Below are positions 1-8,670 of a DNA stretch of 47,616 bases, one piece after another. This DNA comes from Pseudomonas sp. C1C7 (GTDB lineage: Bacteria > Pseudomonadota > Gammaproteobacteria > Pseudomonadales > Pseudomonadaceae), in assembly GCF_013359595.1 (NCBI RefSeq), contig NZ_JABFMP010000044.1:1-47616 (forward strand). Reading direction: 5' to 3'. How positions within the stretch are numbered: position 1 is the first letter of the stretch; every line of letters begins with the position of its first letter. Position numbers and translations under genes: made by a program. Below the pieces are notes generated by a model. It was not told where the DNA came from. It saw nothing but the letters and a program-made list of their open reading frames with translations, and did no database searches.

Positions 1-14
1 GACTGCTTCGCAGT

Positions 15-43
15 CGGACGCAGGCTTCGCCAGCTGCTACAAG
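15..43. repeat. Partial REP-like element
   Basis: The segment GGACGCAGGCTTCGCCAGCT recurs almost unchanged near 22018-22037. In both places it lies next to a GCTACA or GCCACA end. It looks like one arm of a REP-type palindrome at the window edge. Confidence 0.5.
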
Positions 44-94
44 GACCGTGCTTTGCTGTAATTTCTGTGCTTGTCCGTTTCAGGGAATTCCTTC

Positions 95-1387
95 ATGACC
101 CACCCCCGCCCAACCCACGTCCTGGTCATCGGTTACGTCTGGCCCGAACCCCGCTCTTCCGCGGCCGGTGGGCATATGATGCAGATCCTCGAATCCTTCC
201 TGGCCCGGGGTTGGACCGTCACCTTCAGCAGCCCCGCGCGCTCCGGCGAACACCGCGCGGACCTCGGGGCACTGGGTATCGAAGAAGTACCCATCGAGTT
301 GAACAACAGCGGTTTCGATACTTTCATCCGCGAATTGGTCCCGGATGTGGTGTTGTTCGATCGCTTCATGATGGAAGAACAGTTCGGCTGGCGCGTGGAA
401 AAGCACTGCCCCGACGCGTTGCGCGTGCTCGAGACCTCCGATCTGCAAAGCCTGCGCGATGCCCGGCACCAGCGGCTCAAGCAGCGCCTGAAAGCCAGTG
501 ACGACACCAACGACTTCAGCGAACTGTTCGCCCCGGCGCTGCGCGAAGAATTCGAGTTCATGGCCGACACCGATCTGGCCCAGCGGGAAATCGCATCGAT
601 CTACCGATGCGACCTGAACCTGATGATTTCCGAAGTGGAAGTAGAATTGCTGGTCGAGCAGTTCAAGATTCCACGCGAACTGCTGCACTGGTGCCCGCTG
701 ATGGTCGATCTGCCGAAAGATCCCCCGGCACCTTTCGAAGATCGCGCGCACTTTCTGCATATCGGCAACTTCCGCCATGCGCCCAACTGGGATGCGGTGC
801 TGTGGTTGAAAACCGCGATCTGGCCATTGATTCGCGAACGCCTGCCGGGCGCGCAGTTACACATCTATGGCGCCTACACACCGCCCAAGGCCACCGCGCT
901 GCACAATCCGGCGCAAGGTTTTCATGTCATGAACTGGGCCGAAGACGCACTGCAAGTGATGTCGGCGGCACGGGTGTGCATGGCACCGCTGCGCTTTGGT
1001 GCGGGGGTCAAGGGCAAGATCGTCGATGCGATGCTCTGCGGTACACCCAATGTCACCACACCGATTGGCGCCGAAGCGATGCATGGCGACGAACCCTGGC
1101 CGGGGGCGATCACCCGCACGGCGCGGGAGTTCGCCGAGCAGGCCGTGCAACTGCATCAGGACCAGAACCGCTGGCTTGAGGCCCAAGCCGATGGACTACA
1201 GTTGCTCGCCAATCGTTATCGGCAGGACGTCCACGGCCCGGCGCTGGTCGCCCGGATCGAGCATTGCCTGCAAAACCTTGGCACTCTCAGAAGAGACAAC
1301 TTCACCGGCAGCATGCTGCGCCATCACCAGCACAAGAGCACGCAGTACATGTCGCAATGGATCGAGGCAAAGAACCGCGCGCCATAG
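95..1387 (+). CDS. Glycosyltransferase, GT-B fold (family 1/4 type)
   Basis: This 430-residue protein probably transfers a sugar from a nucleotide-sugar donor to an unknown acceptor in the cytoplasm. The N-terminus has a Rossmann-like strand followed by a Gly-Gly-His loop (AAGGHMMQILESFLARGW), usual for the acceptor half of GT-B enzymes. The C-terminal half carries HIGNFRHAPNWDAV and then GAGVKGKIVDAMLCGTP, which matches the donor-binding E/D-x7-E-type region of family 1/4 transferases. I chose ATG at 95 because AGGGAA lies 8 bases upstream; an in-frame TTG at 71 lacks this support. The only neighbour is the polyol locus after a REP element, so there is no polysaccharide cluster in the window to define the substrate. 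The general class is fairly safe and the substrate is unknown. Confidence 0.75.
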   Translation: MTHPRPTHVLVIGYVWPEPRSSAAGGHMMQILESFLARGWTVTFSSPARSGEHRADLGALGIEEVPIELNNSGFDTFIRELVPDVVLFDRFMMEEQFGWRVEKHCPDALRVLETSDLQSLRDARHQRLKQRLKASDDTNDFSELFAPALREEFEFMADTDLAQREIASIYRCDLNLMISEVEVELLVEQFKIPRELLHWCPLMVDLPKDPPAPFEDRAHFLHIGNFRHAPNWDAVLWLKTAIWPLIRERLPGAQLHIYGAYTPPKATALHNPAQGFHVMNWAEDALQVMSAARVCMAPLRFGAGVKGKIVDAMLCGTPNVTTPIGAEAMHGDEPWPGAITRTAREFAEQAVQLHQDQNRWLEAQADGLQLLANRYRQDVHGPALVARIEHCLQNLGTLRRDNFTGSMLRHHQHKSTQYMSQWIEAKNRAP

Positions 1388-1392
1388 AACCC

Positions 1393-1474
1393 TGTAGGAG
1401 CTGCCGCAGGCTGCGATCTTTTGATTTTGCTTTTAAAAGATCGCAGCCTCGTTGCACTCGACACCTCCTGCACA
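1393..1474. repeat. REP-type element, GGCTGCGATCTTTT family
   Basis: It starts TGTAGGAGCTGCCGCAGG, runs through GCGATCTTTTGATTTTGCTTTTAAAAGATCGC, and ends with an inverted ACCTCCTGCACA arm. The same unit recurs near 5924, 11289, 20651, 25299 and 40852. It separates the glycosyltransferase from mtlR and could act as a terminator or mRNA-stabilising hairpin. Confidence 0.85.
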
Positions 1475-1520
1475 GCTGCTGGCATTGCCTGCCCCGGAAG
1501 AGGCATGATCGCTCAGCGAT

Positions 1521-1528
1521 AACAACAA
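1521..1528 (+). promoter_or_regulatory. Crc/Hfq-type A-rich motif before mtlR
   Basis: AACAACAA fits the AANAANAA catabolite-repression motif bound by Hfq with Crc in pseudomonads. It ends 12 bases before the mtlR ATG, overlapping the translation initiation region. The match is direct; the function is inferred. Confidence 0.45.
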
Positions 1529-1540
1529 AAGCGCCCAGAC

Positions 1541-2446
1541 ATGAACCGCCCCGCACGCATCACCGACCCTTCCTACGAGTTGATGGACGACCACAACGGC
1601 CTGTCCATCATCTATCGCCAGCACGGTTTTCCCTGCCCGCTGGTGCGCTGGCATTTTCACAAGGAATACGAGTTGCACCTGATCGTCGCCAGTTCTGGCA
1701 AGGTGTTCATCGGCGACTACATCGGCAACTTCTACCCCGAAACGCTGTTCCTCACCGGACCCAACCTGCCGCACAACTGGATCAGCCAGGTGGCCGAGGA
1801 CGAGGTGGTGGAAAAGCGCGACATGCTGGTCAACTTCACCGACGAGCTGTTCGACAGCGGCTATCAGGTATTCGCCGAACTCAAGACCCTGGCGCCGCTG
1901 CTGGAGCGCGCCCAATACGGCATCGAGTTTCGCTGCAAGGCCACCATCCGCAAGACCGTGGACCTGATGCAGCGCATCGCCGATACCACCGGCGTGACAC
2001 GCCTGGGGCACTTTTTCATCCTGCTGGAGCTGCTGGCGGCCTGTGACGACTACCAGCTGCTGTCCGGCGCGACCACGCCGCAACTGGCGGATGAGCACAA
2101 CATCGACCGCACCAACCGCGCGGTGGACTACATCTTCGCCCACTACGCCCGTGACCTGACGCTTGAGGAAGTGGCCGAGCACCTGGGCATGAAGCCGACC
2201 TATTTCAGCCGGGTGTTCAAGCAGGCCACGGGGCGCAATTTCATCGAGTTCGTCAATCGCCTGCGCATCAGCAAGTCCTGCGAGCTCTTGGCCGATGGCG
2301 ACAAGCCGGTGACCGACGTGTGTTTCGAGTCGGGGTTCAACAACATTTCCAACTTCAACCGGCGCTTCCAACAGCTCAAGGGCATGACCCCCTCGCATTA
2401 TCGGCGGTTGGTGGTGCAGCGGTTGACCGAACAGAATCTGGGTTAA
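1541..2446 (+). CDS. mtlR: AraC-family activator of the polyol operon
   Basis: This 301-residue regulator probably activates the downstream mtlEFGKDYZ operon in response to mannitol, arabitol or glucitol, as known for MtlR of P. fluorescens. The N-terminal half is a cupin-like ligand domain (RWHFHKEYELHLIV and HNWIS). The C-terminal ~100 residues hold two helix-turn-helix motifs of the AraC type: LTLEEVAEHLGMKPTYFSR and PVTDVCFESGFNNISNFNRR. It lies directly upstream of and in the same direction as mtlE, with a 254-base gap that must contain the operon promoter. No strong Shine-Dalgarno is seen before ATG 1541, and an AACAACAA motif sits there instead, suggesting translational control by Crc/Hfq. 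The name rests on position plus family and I consider it safe. Confidence 0.88.
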   Translation: MNRPARITDPSYELMDDHNGLSIIYRQHGFPCPLVRWHFHKEYELHLIVASSGKVFIGDYIGNFYPETLFLTGPNLPHNWISQVAEDEVVEKRDMLVNFTDELFDSGYQVFAELKTLAPLLERAQYGIEFRCKATIRKTVDLMQRIADTTGVTRLGHFFILLELLAACDDYQLLSGATTPQLADEHNIDRTNRAVDYIFAHYARDLTLEEVAEHLGMKPTYFSRVFKQATGRNFIEFVNRLRISKSCELLADGDKPVTDVCFESGFNNISNFNRRFQQLKGMTPSHYRRLVVQRLTEQNLG

Positions 2447-2551
2447 CGACAGAGAGCCAATGTGGGAGCGCTTTTTACCCTTAAACCTGTACGAATCCCA
2501 CGCCCCAGTCCCCCTGTAACGCCCTTCCCTACATCTCCCCCACAAATCTTA

Positions 2552-2591
2552 AGTGCAAAAAAGTATCGATCCCAGTGCGATGGATGATTTG
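2552..2591 (+). promoter_or_regulatory. Candidate MtlR operator (direct repeat)
   Basis: AGTGC occurs at 2552 and 2574, 22 bases apart, which is close to two helical turns. This is the half-site arrangement expected for an AraC-type activator. It lies about 110-150 bases before the mtlE ATG. The repeat is short, so this is only a candidate. The mtlE ribosome binding site AGGAG is at 2690-2694. Confidence 0.3.
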
Positions 2592-2651
2592 TCTCGCCCA
2601 CGATTGAACGTTGTAATCAGCGCAGATGCTTGCTGGATCGCAAGCCACAAA

Positions 2652-2659
2652 AACAATAA
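2652..2659 (+). promoter_or_regulatory. Crc/Hfq-type A-rich motif in the mtlE leader
   Basis: AACAATAA fits AANAANAA inside the longer A-rich run ACAAAAACAATAAC. It ends about 40 bases before the mtlE start, upstream of the AGGAG. With the motifs before mtlR and mtlK it suggests catabolite repression of the whole locus. Confidence 0.35.
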
Positions 2660-2700
2660 CTGTCCTTCTGTAACCCTCGGGTGCAGAAAAGGAGTGCTCG

Positions 2701-4011
2701 ATGCAACCTTCTGTAAAAGCTCTGCTCGCCCTCACCTGCATGACCCTCAGCAGCGTCAGCCTCGGCGCTCAGACCCTGACCATCGCCACCGTCAACAACA
2801 GCGACATGATTCGCATGCAAAAGCTCTCGAAAACCTTCGAAGCCGAGCATCCGCAGATCAAGCTCAATTGGGTGGTGCTGGAAGAAAACGTCCTGCGTCA
2901 GCGCCTGACCACCGACATCGCCACCCAGGGCGGGCAGTTCGACGTGCTGACCATCGGTATGTACGAAGCGGCACTCTGGGGAGCCAAGGGCTGGCTGGAA
3001 CCGATGAAGGACCTGCCGGCCAGTTATGACCTCGACGACGTGTTCCCGTCGGTGCGCGAAGGCCTGTCGGTGAAAGGCTCGCTGTACGCCCTGCCGTTCT
3101 ACGCCGAAAGCTCCATCACCTATTACCGCACCGATCTGTTCAAGGACGCGGGCCTGACCATGCCCGAGCACCCGACCTGGACACAGATCGGCGAATACGC
3201 TGAAAAACTGACCGATAAAACCAAAGAGCAGTACGGTATCTGCTTGCGCGGCAAGGCCGGCTGGGGCGAGAACATGGCGCTGATCACCACCGTCGCCAAC
3301 GCCTATGGCGCACGCTGGTTCGATGAGAAATGGCAGCCGGAATTCAACGACCCCGAGTGGAAGAACGCGCTGAATTTCTACGTCGACACCATGAAGAAAT
3401 CCGGCCCACCGGGGGCTTCCAGCAACGGCTTCAACGAAAACCTCGCGCTGTTCAACAGCGGCAAGTGCGCGATCTGGGTCGATGCCAGCGTCGCCGGCTC
3501 GTTCGTCACCGACAAGACCCAGAGCAAGGTCAGCGACAACGTCGGCTTCACCTATGCGCCGCACGAAACCACCGACAAGGGTTCGGCGTGGCTCTACTCC
3601 TGGGCGCTGGCGATTCCGACCAGTTCCAAGGCCAAGGATGCCGCCAAGACCTTCAGCGCCTGGGCCACGTCCAAGGAATACGGCGCCCTGGTCGCCAAGA
3701 CCGACGGCATCGCCAACGTGCCGCCAGGCACCCGCGCCTCGACCTACAGCGCGCAATACATGAACGCCGCGCCGTTCGCCAAGGTCACCCTCGAATCGCT
3801 CAAGGCCGCTGACCCGAGCAAACCCGGCGCCCGCCCGGTGCCTTACATCGGCATCCAGTTGGTGACCATCCCCGAGTTCCAGGCGGTGGGCACCCAGGTC
3901 GGCAAGCTGTTCTCCGCCGCCTTGATCGGCCAGACCACGGTCGACCAGGCTTTGGCTGCGGCGCAGCAGTCCACTGAACGCGAGATGAAGCGCGCGGGTT
4001 ATCCCAAATAG
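2701..4011 (+). CDS. mtlE: Polyol ABC transporter, periplasmic binding protein
   Basis: This 436-residue protein is a family 1 extracellular solute-binding protein that should capture mannitol, glucitol or arabitol in the periplasm and deliver it to MtlFG. The N-terminus is a signal peptide (basic start, hydrophobic core, cleavage after SVSLGA near residue 22). Typical family features follow: LTIATVNN at the mature start, LTIGMYEAALWG, and LPFYAESSITYYRTDLF. The start is supported by AGGAG 7 bases before ATG 2701. It is the first gene of the seven-gene operon. A REP palindrome follows its stop, before mtlF, in the same place as the REP between malE and malF in E. coli. The assignment is strong from synteny. 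Confidence 0.9.
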   Translation: MQPSVKALLALTCMTLSSVSLGAQTLTIATVNNSDMIRMQKLSKTFEAEHPQIKLNWVVLEENVLRQRLTTDIATQGGQFDVLTIGMYEAALWGAKGWLEPMKDLPASYDLDDVFPSVREGLSVKGSLYALPFYAESSITYYRTDLFKDAGLTMPEHPTWTQIGEYAEKLTDKTKEQYGICLRGKAGWGENMALITTVANAYGARWFDEKWQPEFNDPEWKNALNFYVDTMKKSGPPGASSNGFNENLALFNSGKCAIWVDASVAGSFVTDKTQSKVSDNVGFTYAPHETTDKGSAWLYSWALAIPTSSKAKDAAKTFSAWATSKEYGALVAKTDGIANVPPGTRASTYSAQYMNAAPFAKVTLESLKAADPSKPGARPVPYIGIQLVTIPEFQAVGTQVGKLFSAALIGQTTVDQALAAAQQSTEREMKRAGYPK

Positions 4012-4026
4012 CCACCCCCTACTCCC

Positions 4027-4115
4027 TGTGGGAGCGGGCTTGCCCGCGATAGCGGTGTGTCAGCTACATCATTGTCTACTGACACTCCCTCATCGCGGGC
4101 AAGCCCGCTCCCACA
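4027..4115. repeat. REP palindrome between mtlE and mtlF
   Basis: TGTGGGAGCGGGCTTGCCCG at the left pairs with the inverted CGGGCAAGCCCGCTCCCACA at the right, with a spacer of about 49 bases. An open frame runs through it into mtlF, but that part is repeat, not coding sequence. Confidence 0.9.
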
Positions 4116-4153
4116 GGTTCCAAGTTGCCTGTTCAAAATCGGTTGCGACTCCC

Positions 4154-5080
4154 ATGAATACTTCAACCGCCAAAGCCCACATGGACATCCCCCAGCCGCT
4201 GCGCAAAAGCCGGGTGGCCAACCCCGGCTGGTTTCTGGTCAGCCCTTCGGTGGCGTTGCTGCTGTTGTGGATGATCGTGCCGCTGGGCATGACCGTCTAT
4301 TTCTCGATGATCCGCTACAACCTGCTCTACCCCGGCGAAAACGAATTCGTGGGGCTGGAGAACTTCACTTACTTCCTGACCGATTCGGGCTTCATGCCCG
4401 GCGCCACCAATACGCTGCTGCTGGTGGGCAGCGTGCTGGCAATCAGCGTGGTGCTGGGGGTGTTGATCAGCGCCCTGCTCGAGGCCACCGACTTTCTCGG
4501 CCGCGGCATTGTCCGGGTGATGCTGATCTCACCGTTCTTCATCATGCCCACCGTCGGCGCGCTGATCTGGAAAAACCTGATTTTCCATCCGGTGTCGGGA
4601 ATCCTCGCCTACGTCTGGAAGCTGTTCGGCGCAGAGCCCGTGGACTGGCTGGCGCACTACCCGCTGCTGTCGATCATCATCATTGTCTCGTGGCAGTGGC
4701 TGCCCTTCGCGATCCTGATCCTGATGACCGCCATGCAGTCCCTCGACCAGGAACAGAAAGAAGCCGCGCGCCTGGACGGTGCCGGGCCCATCGCGATTTT
4801 CTGGCACCTGACCCTGCCGCACCTGGCACGGCCGATTGCGGTGGTGGTGATGATCGAAACCATCTTCCTGCTCTCGGTGTTCGCCGAAATCTTCACCACC
4901 ACCAATGGCGGCCCCGGCTACGCCTCGACCAACCTCGCCTACCTGATCTACAACCAGGCGCTGGTGCAGTTCGACGTCGGCATGGCCTCGGCGGGCGGGT
5001 TGATCGCGGTGGTGATCGCCAACATCGCGGCCATCGTCCTGGTGCGGATGATCGGCAAAAACCTGACAGACAAAGCCTGA
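4154..5080 (+). CDS. mtlF: Polyol ABC transporter permease 1
   Basis: This 308-residue inner-membrane protein is one of the two channel-forming subunits of the polyol importer. It has about six hydrophobic segments and the permease loop EAARLDGAGPIAIFWHLTLP, the EAA motif that docks on the ATPase MtlK. The open frame extends upstream to 4028, but that stretch is REP palindrome. I therefore place the start at ATG 4154 (MNTSTAKAHMDIP); ATG 4181 is a possible alternative. No good ribosome binding site is visible. It lies 10 bases from mtlG. The family is the MalF/UgpA type. Confidence 0.9.
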   Translation: MNTSTAKAHMDIPQPLRKSRVANPGWFLVSPSVALLLLWMIVPLGMTVYFSMIRYNLLYPGENEFVGLENFTYFLTDSGFMPGATNTLLLVGSVLAISVVLGVLISALLEATDFLGRGIVRVMLISPFFIMPTVGALIWKNLIFHPVSGILAYVWKLFGAEPVDWLAHYPLLSIIIIVSWQWLPFAILILMTAMQSLDQEQKEAARLDGAGPIAIFWHLTLPHLARPIAVVVMIETIFLLSVFAEIFTTTNGGPGYASTNLAYLIYNQALVQFDVGMASAGGLIAVVIANIAAIVLVRMIGKNLTDKA

Positions 5081-5090
5081 GGCCCGCGCC

Positions 5091-5921
5091 ATGACCCTAC
5101 AACAATCCCGTCGCCTGCAAAGCCTGCTGCTGGGCACCCTGGCCTGGGCCATCGCGATCCTGATCTTCTTCCCGATCTTCTGGATGGTGCTGACCAGCTT
5201 CAAGACCGAAATCGACGCGTTCGCCACACCGCCGCAGTTCATCTTCACGCCGACGCTGGAAAACTACCTGCACATCAACGAGCGCAGCGATTACATGAGC
5301 TTCGCCTGGAACTCGGTGGTGATTTCCTTCTGCGCCACCGCCCTGTGCCTGCTGATCGCGGTGCCGGCAGCCTACTCCATGGCGTTCTATGAAACCCGGC
5401 GCACCAAGGGCACGCTGCTGTGGATGCTCTCCACCAAGATGCTGCCGCCGGTGGGCGTGCTGATGCCGATCTACCTGTTGGCCAAGCAGTTCGGCCTGCT
5501 CGATACGCGCATCGCGCTGATCGTGATCTACACCCTGATCAACCTGCCGATCGTGGTCTGGATGGTTTACACCTACTTCAAGGACATCCCCAAGGACATC
5601 CTCGAAGCCGCCCGCCTGGACGGCGCCACCCTGACCCAGGAGATGCTGCGGGTGCTGCTGCCGATCGCCAAGGGTGGCCTGGCGTCCACCGTGCTGCTGT
5701 CGTTGATCCTGTGCTGGAACGAGGCGTTCTGGTCGCTGAACCTGACCTCGTCGAAAGCCGCGCCGCTCACCGCGCTGATTGCCTCTTACTCAAGCCCCGA
5801 AGGGTTGTTCTGGGCCAAGTTGTCGGCAGTCTCGACCCTGGCCTGCGCGCCGATCCTGATCTTTGGCTGGATCAGCCAGAAGCAACTGGTGCGCGGTTTG
5901 TCGTTTGGCGCCGTGAAATGA
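5091..5921 (+). CDS. mtlG: Polyol ABC transporter permease 2
   Basis: This 276-residue inner-membrane permease of the MalG type is the partner of MtlF. It starts with a short cytoplasmic segment and a hydrophobic helix (LLLGTLAWAIAILIFFPIFW), followed by the characteristic FKTEIDAFATPP periplasmic stretch. The EAA loop, EAARLDGATLTQEMLRVLLP, lies near residue 180. The gene begins 10 bases after mtlF and is followed by a REP element before mtlK, so transporter membrane subunits and ATPase are separated by a potential RNA hairpin. Confidence 0.9.
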   Translation: MTLQQSRRLQSLLLGTLAWAIAILIFFPIFWMVLTSFKTEIDAFATPPQFIFTPTLENYLHINERSDYMSFAWNSVVISFCATALCLLIAVPAAYSMAFYETRRTKGTLLWMLSTKMLPPVGVLMPIYLLAKQFGLLDTRIALIVIYTLINLPIVVWMVYTYFKDIPKDILEAARLDGATLTQEMLRVLLPIAKGGLASTVLLSLILCWNEAFWSLNLTSSKAAPLTALIASYSSPEGLFWAKLSAVSTLACAPILIFGWISQKQLVRGLSFGAVK

Positions 5922-5923
5922 AT

Positions 5924-6023
5924 CAAAAGCAAAAGATCGCAGCCTGCAGCAGCTCCTACAGGGGACTCGCGGCGCTTGGTTGCTTTGTGCAGGAGCTGCC
6001 GAAGGCTGCGATCTTTTGATCTT
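5924..6023. repeat. REP-type element between mtlG and mtlK
   Basis: AAAGATCGCAGCCTGCAGCA and CTCCTACA at the left are inverted at the right as TGCAGGAGCTGCCGAAGG and CTGCGATCTTTT. This is the GGCTGCGATCTTTT family in an inverted pair. Confidence 0.85.
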
Positions 6024-6028
6024 AAAAA

Positions 6029-6036
6029 AACAACAA
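6029..6036 (+). promoter_or_regulatory. Crc/Hfq-type A-rich motif at the mtlK ribosome binding site
   Basis: AACAACAA is an exact AANAANAA match. It lies three bases before the GGAGG Shine-Dalgarno (6039-6043) of mtlK, the best-placed of the three such motifs in the mtl locus. Confidence 0.5.
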
Positions 6037-6052
6037 GTGGAGGCCCACCACC

Positions 6053-7156
6053 ATGGCCAACCTGAAAATCAAGAACCTGCAAAAAGGCTTCGAAGGCTTT
6101 TCCATCATCAAGGGCATCGACCTCGAAGTGAACGACAAGGAATTCGTGGTCTTCGTCGGCCCGTCCGGCTGTGGCAAGTCCACCCTGCTGCGGCTGATCG
6201 CCGGGCTGGAGGAAGTCAGCGGCGGCACCATCGAGCTCGATGGACGCGACATCACCGAAGTCAGCCCGGCCAAGCGTGACCTGGCCATGGTGTTCCAGAC
6301 CTACGCCCTGTACCCGCACATGAGCGTGCGCAAGAACATGTCCTTCGCCCTCGACCTGGCCGGCGTGTCCAAAGCCGAAGTGGAAAAGAAAGTCGGTGAA
6401 GCGGCGCGCATCCTTGAGCTGGGGCCGATGCTGGAACGCAAACCCAAGCAACTCTCCGGTGGGCAACGCCAGCGCGTGGCCATCGGCCGGGCCATCGTGC
6501 GCAACCCGAAAATCTTCCTGTTCGATGAACCGCTGTCCAACCTCGACGCCGCCCTGCGGGTACAGATGCGCCTGGAGCTGCTGCGCCTGCACAAGGAACT
6601 GCAGGCGACCATGATCTACGTGACCCACGATCAGGTCGAAGCCATGACCATGGCCGACAAGGTGGTGGTGCTCAATGGCGGCAAGATCGAGCAGGTCGGC
6701 TCGCCCCTGGACCTGTATCACCACCCGGCCAACCTGTTCGTCGCCGGCTTTCTCGGCACGCCGAAAATGGGTTTCCTCAAAGGCACCGTCAGCCGCGTCG
6801 ACAGCCTGGGTTGTGAGGTGACGCTGGACGCCGGCACCCGCATCTCCCTGCCGTTGAGCGGCGCCAACCTGAGCGTCGGCGGCGCGGTGACCTTGGGGAT
6901 TCGTCCGGAACACCTGGAACTGGCCAAGCCCGGCGACTGCACCTTGCAGGTCACCGCCGACGTCAGCGAGCGTCTGGGCAGCGACACCTTCTGCCACACG
7001 CGCACCGCGTCCGGCGAGGCCCTGACCCTGCGCGTGCGCGGCGATCTGGCCAGCCGTTACGGCGAAACCCTGAACCTGCACCTGGATGCCGAGCACTGCC
7101 ATTTGTTCGATGCCGACGGCGTGGCTTTAGCCCGTCCGCTGCGCGTTGCCGCCTGA
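6053..7156 (+). CDS. mtlK: Polyol ABC transporter ATP-binding protein
   Basis: This 367-residue cytoplasmic ATPase powers the MtlEFG importer. All ABC motifs are present: Walker A GPSGCGKST near residue 38, signature LSGGQRQRVAIGRA, Walker B IFLFDEPLSNLD, and the switch His in VTHDQVEAM. The C-terminal third is a TOBE-type domain as in MalK/UgpC. The start ATG 6053 follows GGAGG by 9 bases. Its end overlaps nothing; mtlD starts 17 bases later. MalK-family ATPases often also bind regulators, but nothing here shows this. Confidence 0.92.
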   Translation: MANLKIKNLQKGFEGFSIIKGIDLEVNDKEFVVFVGPSGCGKSTLLRLIAGLEEVSGGTIELDGRDITEVSPAKRDLAMVFQTYALYPHMSVRKNMSFALDLAGVSKAEVEKKVGEAARILELGPMLERKPKQLSGGQRQRVAIGRAIVRNPKIFLFDEPLSNLDAALRVQMRLELLRLHKELQATMIYVTHDQVEAMTMADKVVVLNGGKIEQVGSPLDLYHHPANLFVAGFLGTPKMGFLKGTVSRVDSLGCEVTLDAGTRISLPLSGANLSVGGAVTLGIRPEHLELAKPGDCTLQVTADVSERLGSDTFCHTRTASGEALTLRVRGDLASRYGETLNLHLDAEHCHLFDADGVALARPLRVAA

Positions 7157-7172
7157 TTTTTCGAGAACCTGT

Positions 7173-8645
7173 ATGAAACTCAACCAACAAAACCTCAACC
7201 GCCTCGCCCCCGAGGTGGTCCTGCCCGCCTACGCCCTCAGCGACACCCGCCAGGGCATCGCGCATATCGGCGTCGGCGGCTTCCATCGCGCCCATCAGGC
7301 GTACTACACCGACGCGCTGATGAACCTGGGCGAAGGCCTGGACTGGGCGATCTGCGGTGTCGGCCTGCGCGCCGAAGACCGTCGCGCCCATGACGACCTG
7401 CACGGCCAGGACTGCCTGTTCACCCTGTTCGAACTGGGTGACAACGACGACACCGAAGTGCGGGTGATCGGCTCGATCCGTGACATGCTGCTGGCCGAGG
7501 ACAATGCCCGGGCGCTGATCGACAAACTCGCCGATCCGCAGATCCGTATCGTGTCGCTGACCATTACCGAGGGCGGTTACTGCATCGACGACAGCAACGG
7601 CGAGTTCATGGCCCACCTGCCGCAGATTCAGCATGACCTGGCCAATCCGGGCGCACCGAACACCGTGTTCGGTTTCCTCTGCGCCGCACTGGCCAGGCGC
7701 CGGGCCGCGGGCACGCCGGCCTTCACCCTGATGTCCTGCGATAACCTGCCGCACAACGGCGCCGTCACCCGCAAGGCCCTGCTGGCTTTCGCCGCGCTGC
7801 GCGACGCCGATCTGCGCGACTGGATCGCGACCAACGTCAGCTTCCCCAACGCCATGGTCGACCGCATCACGCCGATGACCAGCACCGAGCACCGCCTGCA
7901 ACTGGCCGACCAGCATGGCGTGGACGATGCCTGGCCGGTGGTGTGCGAGCCGTTCGTGCAATGGGTGCTGGAAGACAAGTTCGTCAATGGCCGCCCGGCC
8001 TGGGAAAAGGTCGGCGTGCAGTTCACCGACGACGTCACGCCATACGAAGAAATGAAGATCAAGCTGCTCAACGGCAGCCACCTGGCCCTGACTTACCTGG
8101 GGTTTCTCAAGGGTTACCGGTTCGTCCACGAGACCATGAACGACCCGCTGTTCGTGCGCTACATGCAGGCCTACATGGATCTGGACGTGACCCCGCAGTT
8201 GTCGCCGGTGCCGGGGATCGACCTGACCGAGTACAAGAACACGCTGGTGGAGCGTTTCTCCAATCAGGCGATTGCCGATCAGCTGGAGCGGGTGTGTTCG
8301 GATGGGTCGTCGAAGTTTCCCAAGTTCACGGTGCCGACCATCAACCGCTTGATCGCGGATGGTCGGGAGACCAGGCGCGCGGCCCTGGTGGTGGCGGCCT
8401 GGGCGTTGTATTTGAAGGGGGTGGACGAGAATGGCGACACCTACAGCATTCCCGATCCACGGGCGGCTTTCTGTCAGGCGCTGGTGGCTGATGATGTGTT
8501 GATGACCCAGCGGCTGTTGGCGGTGGAGGAGATTTTCGGCACGGCGATTGCGCAGTCGGCGCCGTTTGTGGCGGCGTTTGAGTGGTGCTGCAACAGCTTG
8601 CGCGAACATGGCGTGACGGGGACGTTGGAGCGGGTGCTGGCTTAA
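7173..8645 (+). CDS. mtlD: Mannitol 2-dehydrogenase (NAD+)
   Basis: This 490-residue polyol-specific long-chain dehydrogenase oxidises D-mannitol to fructose, D-arabitol to xylulose and probably D-glucitol to fructose (EC 1.1.1.67). Motifs are GVGGFHRAHQAY for cofactor binding and KIKLLNGSH for catalysis. With ATG 7173 as start, the catalytic residues fall at Lys295, Asn300 and His303, with Asn191 and the Glu68-Asp69 pair that favours NAD+. These are the positions I recall for the studied P. fluorescens enzyme, so the start choice is well supported. An in-frame start at 7146 would overlap mtlK and break this numbering. The last 250 bases are unusually rich in G and T. A REP element separates it from mtlY. 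Confidence 0.94.
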   Translation: MKLNQQNLNRLAPEVVLPAYALSDTRQGIAHIGVGGFHRAHQAYYTDALMNLGEGLDWAICGVGLRAEDRRAHDDLHGQDCLFTLFELGDNDDTEVRVIGSIRDMLLAEDNARALIDKLADPQIRIVSLTITEGGYCIDDSNGEFMAHLPQIQHDLANPGAPNTVFGFLCAALARRRAAGTPAFTLMSCDNLPHNGAVTRKALLAFAALRDADLRDWIATNVSFPNAMVDRITPMTSTEHRLQLADQHGVDDAWPVVCEPFVQWVLEDKFVNGRPAWEKVGVQFTDDVTPYEEMKIKLLNGSHLALTYLGFLKGYRFVHETMNDPLFVRYMQAYMDLDVTPQLSPVPGIDLTEYKNTLVERFSNQAIADQLERVCSDGSSKFPKFTVPTINRLIADGRETRRAALVVAAWALYLKGVDENGDTYSIPDPRAAFCQALVADDVLMTQRLLAVEEIFGTAIAQSAPFVAAFEWCCNSLREHGVTGTLERVLA

Positions 8646-8670
8646 ACACGTTGGTGAATGTACTTCCGTA

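Noticed and set aside
4028..4153. N-terminal extension of mtlF through the REP palindrome
   Set aside because: The sequence is repeat on both arms and does not resemble a permease leader.
8380..8645. G/T-rich end of mtlD as a sign of horizontal transfer or fusion
   Set aside because: Similar G/T-rich gene ends are seen at the ends of the MFS gene (21840-21990) and nhaB (40540-40620), and the catalytic residues and length of MtlD are normal.
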